From assembly GCA_021371855.1 (NCBI GenBank), contig JAJFVL010000003.1:62001-126000 (forward strand): 64,000 bases of DNA, in the 5' to 3' direction. Of this stretch, positions 55,489-63,278 are shown piece by piece; the first letter of the stretch is position 1, and each line of letters starts with the position of its first letter. Source of the DNA: Bacteroidales bacterium. Its GTDB lineage: Bacteria; Bacteroidota; Bacteroidia; Bacteroidales; VadinHA17. Below the pieces are notes generated by a model. It was not told the DNA's origin and ran no database searches. It saw nothing but the letters and a program-made list of their open reading frames with translations. The position numbers and the translations under genes were made by a program.

Positions 55489-56703
55489 ATGCAAAAGAGC
55501 AGACGTCGTGAATTTCTTAAAAAGAGTATAATGGGAATATCGGGAGCGGCCCTTGTCCCCGGGACACTTAATACTGCAATTGCCAAAGGCCCGCAACAAA
55601 AAGAAATACCTTATCTTCCATCCCGTACCCTTGGCAGGACAGGGATTAAGACTCCGGTGATCAGCCTGGGAGCCCAGTCTGTAACCACTCCGGGTTTTGT
55701 AACAGCTGCTTATTACGCAGGGATTAAACTGTTTTTTTCAGCAACTTACTATGGTGAAGGCAACAACGAGATACTTGTAGGCAAAGGACTTAAAGGACTG
55801 CCGCGTGATTCTTATGTGTTAGGGACGGCTGTACCTCCCATTGGCTTTGATGAGCGTGAAGATAAATTTGCAAAAGACTTCACCCCTGAAGCATTCGTGA
55901 AAAAAACCGAAGGCAGCCTCAAACGTTTTGGTCTTGATTATGTTGACATTTTATTATTTCCACAGGTTTGCAAACGTGAAAATGTGTTGTACGAACCGAT
56001 GTTAAAAGTAATGCAGGACCTTAAGAAACAAGGAAAAACAAAGTTTCTGGGAATTGCCACCCATGATATGTGCGAAGATGCTATTATGGCTGCTGCAGAC
56101 GCCAAAATTTATGATGTCATCATGATTGCCTATAATTATAAGGTGAAGAATAAGGAAAGTCTTGACAAGGCTATGAAATACGCAGCAAATGCAGGATTGG
56201 GCATTCTTGCCATAAAAACAACTGCCGGCGCATTCTGGGATAAGAAGAGAACAAAACCTATAAATACCGATGCTGCACTTAAATGGGTATTGCAAAATGA
56301 AAATGTTTCTTCTATTGTCTCGGGGATGTCGTCGATAGAAGAATTGAAAAAGAACCTGGCAATGATAAACAACCTGAAGATGTCTGATCAGGAGGTGAAC
56401 GATCTCAAACTGGCTTCTTCAGACTCAGAACCTGGCCTGTATTGTCAGCAATGTAAGAAATGTATGCCGCAATGCCCTCATAATCTTCAGATTCCGACCA
56501 TTATGAGAAGCTATATGTATGCATATGGATATAAGGATATGGAACATGCTCAGCATACACTGCTGGAGGCCGGTTTGACAGGGAATCCATGCCAGAAGTG
56601 TGAGGTTTGTAATGTGAACTGTATTTCCGGATTTAATATAAAAGAAAGGATAATGGATATTTCCCGTCTGGCTAATGTCCCTGGAGAATTTCTGAAGGCC
56701 TGA
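55489..56703 (+). CDS. Tat-exported aldo/keto reductase with C-terminal ferredoxin domain
   Basis: A 404-residue oxidoreductase. The N-terminus has a twin-arginine signal, RRREFLKKSIMGISGAALVP, indicating export of a folded, cofactor-bearing protein. The aldo/keto reductase barrel (about 40-325) starts TLGRTGIKTPVISLGAQS and has LDYVDILLFPQV. The C-terminal region (about 325-400) carries the cysteine sets CQQCKKCMPQCP and CQKCEVCNVNC, fitting [4Fe-4S] sites. Such AKR-ferredoxin fusions occur in Bacteroidota and other anaerobes; the electron donor and substrate are unknown. It lies alone and is divergent from the third sigma factor. Confidence 0.92.
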   Translation: MQKSRRREFLKKSIMGISGAALVPGTLNTAIAKGPQQKEIPYLPSRTLGRTGIKTPVISLGAQSVTTPGFVTAAYYAGIKLFFSATYYGEGNNEILVGKGLKGLPRDSYVLGTAVPPIGFDEREDKFAKDFTPEAFVKKTEGSLKRFGLDYVDILLFPQVCKRENVLYEPMLKVMQDLKKQGKTKFLGIATHDMCEDAIMAAADAKIYDVIMIAYNYKVKNKESLDKAMKYAANAGLGILAIKTTAGAFWDKKRTKPINTDAALKWVLQNENVSSIVSGMSSIEELKKNLAMINNLKMSDQEVNDLKLASSDSEPGLYCQQCKKCMPQCPHNLQIPTIMRSYMYAYGYKDMEHAQHTLLEAGLTGNPCQKCEVCNVNCISGFNIKERIMDISRLANVPGEFLKA

Positions 56704-56819
56704 GTAATTATGACAACTTTTCAGGATCCCCCCTGGTTTATTTAATGACTTTTTGTAACCACTGCGGAGGTTACTATGTCTAAAAGACAAAAAAGAGTAT
56801 TTAACTAAAAAAGAAAGTC

Positions 56820-57164
56820 ATGGAAGGATTAATCGGTTTTATTGCATTTTTTGCCATGGTGTTTGGTATTGCTTATGTTCATTATACCACCCGTAATAAA
56901 GAACGAATGGCACTCATTGAAAAAGGAGCGGATGCCAGCCTGTTCAATACAGGGAAGGAGGGGCCTAAGTTTACTTTTGTCTGGGGAAGGTTTACCCTGA
57001 AAGTAGGGATGCTTTTTATGGGAATTGCAATTGGTGTAATTGCCGGAGCTATACTAAGCTCTGTATCATCTATGGAAGAAGGAGTTTGTTATTTGTCGAT
57101 GATCTTCTTTTTCGGCGGACTCAGCCTTGTGTTGTTCTACCTTATTGACCGGAAAAACAAGTAA
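56820..57164 (+). CDS. DUF6249-type small membrane protein
   Basis: A 114-residue protein with three hydrophobic helices (about 2-22, 57-80 and 85-107). The first helix leads to the motif HYTTRNKERMALIEKGAD, typical of small Bacteroidota proteins of the DUF6249 group. A soluble loop GKEGPKFTFVWGRFTLK joins helices 1 and 2, and RKNK ends the protein. Function is unknown. In other genomes relatives can lie next to ECF sigma factors, but here the neighbours are an aldo/keto reductase and, facing it, an M64 peptidase. A phased inverted repeat starts 10 bp after the stop. Confidence 0.8.
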   Translation: MEGLIGFIAFFAMVFGIAYVHYTTRNKERMALIEKGADASLFNTGKEGPKFTFVWGRFTLKVGMLFMGIAIGVIAGAILSSVSSMEEGVCYLSMIFFFGGLSLVLFYLIDRKNK

Positions 57165-57173
57165 AAAAAACTT

Positions 57174-57265
57174 CTCTGTGGCTCTCTGTGACTTCTCTGT
57201 GTCCCTCTGTGTTATGAAAAGAACTATCACAGAGATCCACAGAGAATGCACAGAGTTACACAGAG
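57174..57265. repeat. Phased inverted repeat of CTCTGTG/CACAGAG
   Basis: CTCTGTG occurs four times at 57174, 57184, 57195 and 57205, and CACAGAG four times at 57228, 57238, 57249 and 57259. The spacings are 10, 11, 10 in each arm, so the whole can fold into a hairpin with 38-base arms. It sits between two convergent genes and may terminate both, or be a dispersed repeat element. Confidence 0.75.
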
Positions 57266-57273
57266 GGATAGAG

Positions 57274-58548
57274 CTATCTGGTGTAAAATTCAATCATTTC
57301 TTTTATCGCGTTCCTGCATACAGAGCAGAATCCTTTAGTGGTATTGCTTTTCATACGGCATTCAATTTCAGGGCGGTAAATCCCTTTTGCAGAATAACCA
57401 CCACCTTCAAATGCACCTGTTACACAGTTGTTTTTCTCTTCAGCTGGTGTGGGAATCGGGGTCTTTTTGTCAATCATCTTTTTCCATTTTGACTCAAAGT
57501 TCACCATAGTTGTTATGTTAGGTTCCCATGGTTCAACGTCGAGTGGATAGAACTCATTGTATGCTACTGATGATGAGTAATATTCATCAGCCAGACCGGC
57601 AAATCCATGTCCGAATTCATGTAAGAATACCAATGGGGAGAGTTTATGTCCTGTCGTAGTTCCACTGTAATAATTATAAACTCCGCCTCCTCCATATCTG
57701 GTGCTGTTTATAAGAACAACTATGTTATCATGTGGCACCAGCGCAGCATAGTCATTTAAAGTTTTAATGTCCTGGGTGGTCAGATAACGATCTAAGTTGA
57801 ATGTATAAAAACTTGAATTCAATACAGTGTTTGCATATATGTATTCTCCGGGGACATCAGTTGCTGTGTCTTGCGATATTGCTTCAACAGCCCAGATATT
57901 AAATTTGTCCCTGTAATCGCTGAACGGAGCCTCAGACAGAAGTAAACCGGCCATCTTCCTGACATCTTCTCTGAATTTCACCATGTCATCAGCTCTGTAA
58001 CCTTCGGCAATAAATGCCAGGTCAACGCATGTATGTGGATCTCCTCCATAATAGATCTTTGAAACACCGGCATTCACCGGGCTTTCCTTTCTGATAAAGT
58101 AATCGGCAGGATCAATAATTGTTTCATAAAGTTTGGAGAATGAACCATTACGTTCTCTGATGCTCAATACAAATCTTATTTTGTTTTTCGGGAAAGGCAT
58201 CGTAGCCACCTCATAGTAACTTCTGTCCATTATCTTTGCTTCGTCTGTTGTCTGCCATTCCTGGTAAAGGGAACAAAATCCCTTTGAATATAAAAGTATA
58301 TTTTCTGCCACATCATAAACCTCATACCTGAAGTTCCCGTAATTAAAAGGATCCGTCAGATTAATATAAGATCCGGCCCAGAAAGACTCCTCTTTCATGC
58401 CGACGGGATAAACAACAGTTTTTTGACTGTTACCTGCAAGCATGAAATCGAATCTCAGGACTTTACCGGTAAAATATTTTTCGAATTTGCTTTGGGCAAA
58501 GGATGAGATCGTTAAACTTAACAGGATGAAGGAAATGAGAGATTTCAT
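57274..58548 (-). CDS. M64-family metallopeptidase (IgA-peptidase-like)
   Basis: A 424-residue exported zinc peptidase. A signal peptide (MKSLISFILLSLTISSFAQ) precedes an N-terminal domain of beta character (about 20-130) and the catalytic domain from about 160, with CVDLAFIAEGYRADDM. The zinc motif is FLHEFGHGFAGLADEY, the HExxHxxGxxD pattern of M64 enzymes, and CSVCRNAIKE near the end is the usual Cys-rich close. The first named member cleaves human IgA in Clostridium ramosum; for an environmental or gut Bacteroidota the substrate is unknown. An upstream start at 58671 would read a hydrophobic stretch outside the family and is not favoured. Confidence 0.93.
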   Translation of the reverse strand: MKSLISFILLSLTISSFAQSKFEKYFTGKVLRFDFMLAGNSQKTVVYPVGMKEESFWAGSYINLTDPFNYGNFRYEVYDVAENILLYSKGFCSLYQEWQTTDEAKIMDRSYYEVATMPFPKNKIRFVLSIRERNGSFSKLYETIIDPADYFIRKESPVNAGVSKIYYGGDPHTCVDLAFIAEGYRADDMVKFREDVRKMAGLLLSEAPFSDYRDKFNIWAVEAISQDTATDVPGEYIYANTVLNSSFYTFNLDRYLTTQDIKTLNDYAALVPHDNIVVLINSTRYGGGGVYNYYSGTTTGHKLSPLVFLHEFGHGFAGLADEYYSSSVAYNEFYPLDVEPWEPNITTMVNFESKWKKMIDKKTPIPTPAEEKNNCVTGAFEGGGYSAKGIYRPEIECRMKSNTTKGFCSVCRNAIKEMIEFYTR

Positions 58549-58646
58549 GTTGAAAAATTTTAATTTGAATAATGCAAAGCTAAAAATAATCAAAACAGGA
58601 ATTGATAATTTGTATACTTTTACGACAAATTTGTAAAGTGACTTAT

Positions 58647-59912
58647 ATGCCGTCAATAAACGACCCTGCAATATGGCTTAAAGAGTTGTTTCTTCAGCTT
58701 GGATTAAATTACAACTTATCTTCATTTCTAAGCACAACTGGCCTGGTGCTTATTGTCCTGTTTTTAAGCTGGATTTCAAATTTTATTGCAAAAGTTGTTA
58801 TACTGCAAATTGTAACCAAGATTGTCAAAAGAACAACTTCCACATGGGATGATATTTTTCTTGAACAAAAGGTCTTTACCCGGTTATCTCATTTTGCTCC
58901 TGCCCTGGTGATATGGTTTATGGCCGGTTGGGCACTTAAAGACTATCCGCTCTGGCTTATTGCAGTCCGAAAGATGACATACATTTATATGGTTGTAGTA
59001 GGAATGGTAGTTGTTAACTCATTTATTGAAGCATGGCATAAAATTTATAATACTCTTCCTATTTCTCAACACAGACACATTAAAGGTTATGTGCAGTTGC
59101 TAAAGATCTTTGTGGTTTTTATAACCAGTTTGGTAATAATATCAGTTGTTTTTCAAAAAAATATAAGCACACTTGTTGCCGGCCTGGGTGCTATGGCTGC
59201 TGTCCTGATGCTTGTCTTTAAAGACACTCTTCTTGGATTAGTTGCGAGTATCCAATTGTCAGTCAATAATATGCTGAAAGTTGGTGACTGGATTTCGATT
59301 CCTGGTCGTGGTGTTGACGGATTAGTTCTGGATATTACCCTGAATACCGTGAAGGTTCAGAATTTCGATATGACAATATTTACCGTGCCTACTTATTCTC
59401 TGGTAAATGAATCTTTTCAGAACTGGAAGGGGATGGAGGAAGCTGGAATAAGACAGATACAGAGATCAATATTTATTGATATGAGGAGCATACGATTCCT
59501 TGACAATGAGTTGGAAGACAAATTTTCAGGGATCCCCATTCTTGATGAATATATCAAGTCATTTGAAAATAAAAATACCAGTTCGGGGAAGGAAGAAAAT
59601 GAAACTGAATCTCTTTTCTTCAATTCATCCCGGATCACGAATCTCGGGCTTTTCAGATTTTATGCAGAGACTTATCTAAATCAACATCCTATGATTGATT
59701 CTAAACAATCTGTGATTGTCAAACACAAGGCCCCCGACGGAAATGGATTACCATTGCAGGTTTATGTATTCACCACTACCAATAAGGTAAAATATTATGA
59801 GGACATTCAGTCTGAAATATTTGAGCATCTGCTTGCAATACTGAAGGAATTTGATCTAAAAGTGTTTCAATCACCTACAGGTGATGATCTTCTTTCTTTA
59901 TCAAAAAAATGA
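58647..59912 (+). CDS. Mechanosensitive channel, MscS family (YbdG-like)
   Basis: A 421-residue membrane channel that would open on membrane tension to release osmolytes. Five or so hydrophobic segments lie in residues 20-185, followed by the pore helix and MscS core: MAAVLMLVFKDTLLGLVASI, then MLKVGDWISIPGRGVDGLVL, LNTVKVQNFDMTIFTVPTYS and SFQNWKGMEEAGIRQ, which match the YbdG/MscM branch. The C-terminal beta-alpha domain with GLPLQVYVFTTTNKVKYYED supports this. A TTG at 58602 could add 15 residues, but the ATG at 58647 begins MPSINDPAIWLKELF, the family-like start. It is divergent from the M64 peptidase. Confidence 0.93.
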   Translation: MPSINDPAIWLKELFLQLGLNYNLSSFLSTTGLVLIVLFLSWISNFIAKVVILQIVTKIVKRTTSTWDDIFLEQKVFTRLSHFAPALVIWFMAGWALKDYPLWLIAVRKMTYIYMVVVGMVVVNSFIEAWHKIYNTLPISQHRHIKGYVQLLKIFVVFITSLVIISVVFQKNISTLVAGLGAMAAVLMLVFKDTLLGLVASIQLSVNNMLKVGDWISIPGRGVDGLVLDITLNTVKVQNFDMTIFTVPTYSLVNESFQNWKGMEEAGIRQIQRSIFIDMRSIRFLDNELEDKFSGIPILDEYIKSFENKNTSSGKEENETESLFFNSSRITNLGLFRFYAETYLNQHPMIDSKQSVIVKHKAPDGNGLPLQVYVFTTTNKVKYYEDIQSEIFEHLLAILKEFDLKVFQSPTGDDLLSLSKK

Positions 59913-59942
59913 ATTAGGTGTACTTTATAAAACTATAAAACT

Positions 59943-61160
59943 ATGGCTGACCTGAATACTCGAATAAGCGATTTTGTTTGGAAGGATCTGAATGAAAAAC
60001 ATGTCAAAGGGAGAATAGATCCATTCTGGGAATCAATTCGGAATACCGGAACAGAACTTTGGCTTGACACTGGTGATATGGATGAGGCTGAGACTAACTG
60101 GACGGCTGAGATGAGTGCATTGACTACTAACAATACACTGCTTAATAATGAAATTCAAAAAGGAATTTATGATGTTTTTATCTCTGAAGCAAAAAGTATT
60201 GTAAGAGATCTTCCCCGGGAGGACAGGGTTAAAGAGATAGCTTTCATATTAAATGCAAGGCATGGTCTGAGACTTGCTTCAAAATTCGGAGGGTATGTGA
60301 GCGTTGAACTTCATACTGATACAGCTCATGATATTGAGGCAATTCTGTATTATGGTAAAAGATATCACGAAATATGTCCTGAGCAATTTATTATTAAAGT
60401 TCCATATACTGCTGAAGGATTAATAGGAGCAAGGCTCCTTAAAGATTCCGGAGTTAAAATCAATTTCACTCTCGAATTCAGCGCCCGGGAGAATGTGTTG
60501 GTTACCCGGGTAGCCAGACCTGATTACCTTAACGTATTCCTGGGGAGAGTTGGGGCATTTGTGGCTGATAATAAGCTTGGAGATGGTTCCGGCGCAGGTG
60601 AAAGGGCTGTAATCGCATCCCAGAATTGGGTAACAGGCTTGTCAGCAGAAAATCCATGGCAGACCAGACTGATTGCAGCAAGTCTGAGAAATTACAATCA
60701 GCTGGAACTTCTTGCAGGAACAGATGTTTATACAATGCCGCCGAAAGTAGCTGCTGAAGGGCGGAAAAAGCTAAACGGGAGCTTTATGTCGCGTATGCAT
60801 GAAAACTATGAAGTAAGTATTTACGATTCAGCGAAAGATGCTCATATCGAAAAATTCTGGGAAGTTGATAAAAATGTACTTGCTCTTGCTGAACGGCTTG
60901 CTTCCAAAGTGCCTTCAAAAGGTTCGGAACTTGTGCACATAGCTCACGAAGAGGGTTGTGAAGATATGTTCCCGTCGCTTACAAAGGAAGAGAAGAAAAT
61001 TATCGCTTCTGACGGGAAAATTCCAGTATACTCAAGGTGGCAGCAAAAGATCAGTGAAGGCAAAATTGCTCCGGATACATTGCTGACACTCGCAGGCCTG
61101 GCTTCTTTTACTGCTGATCAGGAAATGCTCGATCAGCGTATTAAAAGTATTATTGAGTAG
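59943..61160 (+). CDS. Transaldolase-family protein
   Basis: A 405-residue class I aldolase-type protein. The first 240 residues are transaldolase-like: ELWLDTGDMDEAET at the first strand, LTTNNTLLN, YVSVELHTDTAHD, the likely Schiff-base Lys in FIIKVPYTAEGLIGAR, VKINFTLEFSARE and FLGRVGAFV. It would exchange three-carbon units between sugar phosphates in the pentose-phosphate pathway or split a related substrate. It is longer than typical transaldolases, by about 70-190 residues at the C-terminus, where FPSLTKEEKKIIASDGKIP and TLLTLAGLASFTADQEML lie. It ends 1 bp before the rlmB stop on the other strand, and follows the MscS gene by 30 bp. Confidence 0.87.
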   Translation: MADLNTRISDFVWKDLNEKHVKGRIDPFWESIRNTGTELWLDTGDMDEAETNWTAEMSALTTNNTLLNNEIQKGIYDVFISEAKSIVRDLPREDRVKEIAFILNARHGLRLASKFGGYVSVELHTDTAHDIEAILYYGKRYHEICPEQFIIKVPYTAEGLIGARLLKDSGVKINFTLEFSARENVLVTRVARPDYLNVFLGRVGAFVADNKLGDGSGAGERAVIASQNWVTGLSAENPWQTRLIAASLRNYNQLELLAGTDVYTMPPKVAAEGRKKLNGSFMSRMHENYEVSIYDSAKDAHIEKFWEVDKNVLALAERLASKVPSKGSELVHIAHEEGCEDMFPSLTKEEKKIIASDGKIPVYSRWQQKISEGKIAPDTLLTLAGLASFTADQEMLDQRIKSIIE

Positions 61161-61161
61161 A

Positions 61162-61902
61162 TCAGACAGTCCTCTGCCGTATTATTTCGTAAAGGAGTAT
61201 TCCGGCTGCTACTGAAACATTAAGAGAACCGATTGTTCCGGTCATTGGTATTTTAATCAGATGATCGGCAAGTGACGTCAGCTCACGGCTGATCCCTTTA
61301 TCTTCTGAACCGAGTATCAATACAATAGGGCCGGTTAGCGGAGTTTCTGAAGCTTTTTTGTCGGATTTCTCACCTGCACAAACTATATGAAGCCCAGATT
61401 CTTTCAGAAATTCGATAGATCTGACAATGCTTCTTTCCCTGCACACAGGGAATGTATGCAAAGCTCCGGCTGAAGTCTTGACTGCATCAGCCGTTATACG
61501 GGCCGAGCCTTTCTCAGGTATTAATATTGCATGAGCCCCAAGACATTCGGCTGTACGGACTATAGCACCAAAATTCCGTACATCCGAAACACCGTCAAGA
61601 GCAACGATCAACGGATCTTCTCCTTTTTCAAAAACCATGGGAAGAAGATTCTCGATATGTTGATATTCAATAACCGACAACCAGGCTAATACACCCTGGT
61701 GATTTTTCCTTGTCACCAGCTCTATTCTCTCTACAGGCACTATCTGGTAGGCAATATTATGATTTCTTACTTCAGTCATGAGCTCATGGTACAGGAAACC
61801 CTGCAGCCCCTGTTTTATCAGCAACCTGTCAATCTGTTTTCCGGCTTTAATAGCTTCAATCACAGCCCGTAATCCAAAAATGCAATCTGATTCTTTCTGC
61901 AT
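61162..61902 (-). CDS. rlmB: 23S rRNA (guanosine2251-2'-O)-methyltransferase
   Basis: SPOUT-family enzyme methylating G2251 in the peptidyl-transferase loop of 23S rRNA. The 246 residues have an N-terminal substrate-binding domain (about 1-75, IFGLRAVIEAIKAGKQIDRL) and the trefoil-knot domain. Motif 1 is LDGVSDVRNFGAIVRTAECL, motif 2 is VLILGSEDKGISREL and motif 3 is IPMTGTIGSLNVSVAAGILL. It is the last gene of a unit with the GWxTD lipoprotein and the thioesterase (22-bp gap from the former). The stop codon lies 1 bp from that of the transaldolase-family gene, which faces it. Confidence 0.96.
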   Translation of the reverse strand: MQKESDCIFGLRAVIEAIKAGKQIDRLLIKQGLQGFLYHELMTEVRNHNIAYQIVPVERIELVTRKNHQGVLAWLSVIEYQHIENLLPMVFEKGEDPLIVALDGVSDVRNFGAIVRTAECLGAHAILIPEKGSARITADAVKTSAGALHTFPVCRERSIVRSIEFLKESGLHIVCAGEKSDKKASETPLTGPIVLILGSEDKGISRELTSLADHLIKIPMTGTIGSLNVSVAAGILLYEIIRQRTV

Positions 61903-61924
61903 ATATTAATCTTAATGATAAAAA

Positions 61925-63262
61925 CTAAATATCTTTTGGATTATCGAGACGGAAAACGATACCTTTTCTCCAGCTTATGACAGCCTGATCCCAGTTTGTA
62001 ACAAGAGTTTCGCTCCGGCTCAGGTAATAATCGTTATCTGAGAAAGTATTGTCCTTTCTTCTGAAATTGAAGAAAAGATATTGGTCACTCAACGTGTATC
62101 TGTCACCCCATTTGGATTTGATCACTGCTTTCTTATAACCCCAGCTTTCTCCTTCGGTATTTTTGTAAACTTTATCAGGAGGTCCGTACATTATATAGAT
62201 CATTCCCCGCTCGCTTCTCCAACCTTCTTTATACGACGTGAAATAATAATTTGAATAGAGTACCCGGGTATAGTATATTCTTATAAGTTCCCTTGCTTTC
62301 TCAATGTTTCCACCGCATTTGACCCAGAAATCGTCAAGAGCTACTTTTTGTCTTACGGCTGATCTTAAAGAAGCGAGTTCTTCTTTTGTTGCAATGTAAG
62401 CCAGTGGTTCAATCATCTCCTCAGGAGCGGTCATGGTAGGGAAGGAAGATCCAAGATTTAAAAAAGTATATCCCTCTTTGATGTCTCTTCCTGTAGAACA
62501 AAAATAAATTCCTTCTTTAGGAAACATCATGGGCATAGTATCAGAATAGGCTATTGCCACCACCTTTTCCGGGTCATAATCAAGAGTCTTCTCGGGCAGT
62601 ATCATTGATGGGGGATCTGGAACTTCCCTGAATGGCTTGTAAAATGAAATATAAAGGCTGTCAACAGGCATTCTGGAATAGACGAGATTAACATATTCAT
62701 TGGTTCTTACAACCGGATAGAAAAGTACATTCTTCTGGAAATGTCCCTTTGCTATAAAATTATATTTATTATTGTACGACAACGTGTTGAAGGGTATAAA
62801 AGCCTGTACAACAGCAAGCCGGAGCCTGTCTAGGATTCTGACTTCAGCTGTGTATTCAACTCCCTTTTCAACTTTGAGCGGGATATTGTACATGTATTCC
62901 GGTCTTCCTTCAACTTTTGCAATACTGAGATTAAAACTGACAGTGTCGGCAAGCAGTTTTCCCTGGCTTATATTAAATAATTTGACAACGATCAGTAATT
63001 CAGCTGCAGGGATTCCCTTGGGATTAGCTTCTGAGAACTGAAGATCACTGGCAAAGAATTTAACAGACAATATGGATGATTCATCAGATTGATTAATAAC
63101 ACTATAACTCGGGCTAATGAGATTCTTTACAGGATTGTACAGATATGAAAGATCTTTTGAGTCAGTGGAAGACTTAATAGTTTTACAGGAACTTATTACT
63201 CCGGTGATCAGTGCAAGATTGAGCAATATAAAAAAGCCTCTTATGATTTTGCTATTCTTCAT
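61925..63262 (-). CDS. GWxTD-domain lipoprotein
   Basis: A 445-residue lipoprotein with signal MKNSKIIRGFFILLNLALIT and lipid-bearing Cys26 in VISSC. The N-terminal two thirds resemble a pair of beta domains. The C-terminal GWxTD region has ARELIRIYYTRVLYSNYYFTSY, then EGWRSERGMIYIMYGPPDKV where family members read GWKTDRGR (here GWRSE), and ESWGYKKAVIK and YLFFNFRRKDNTFSDNDYYL. These proteins are common in Bacteroidota and are linked by pattern to envelope processing, but no function is known to me. It lies between the acyl-ACP thioesterase and rlmB. Start chosen at the signal peptide; an upstream start at 63307 would overlap the thioesterase gene. Confidence 0.83.
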   Translation of the reverse strand: MKNSKIIRGFFILLNLALITGVISSCKTIKSSTDSKDLSYLYNPVKNLISPSYSVINQSDESSILSVKFFASDLQFSEANPKGIPAAELLIVVKLFNISQGKLLADTVSFNLSIAKVEGRPEYMYNIPLKVEKGVEYTAEVRILDRLRLAVVQAFIPFNTLSYNNKYNFIAKGHFQKNVLFYPVVRTNEYVNLVYSRMPVDSLYISFYKPFREVPDPPSMILPEKTLDYDPEKVVAIAYSDTMPMMFPKEGIYFCSTGRDIKEGYTFLNLGSSFPTMTAPEEMIEPLAYIATKEELASLRSAVRQKVALDDFWVKCGGNIEKARELIRIYYTRVLYSNYYFTSYKEGWRSERGMIYIMYGPPDKVYKNTEGESWGYKKAVIKSKWGDRYTLSDQYLFFNFRRKDNTFSDNDYYLSRSETLVTNWDQAVISWRKGIVFRLDNPKDI

Positions 63263-63278
63263 ACTCAAATAAATTAAC

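Noticed and set aside
57174..57265. CRISPR array
   Set aside because: The units are only 7 bp at 10-11-bp spacing and inverted between arms; there are no spacers of 30-40 bp and no cas genes.
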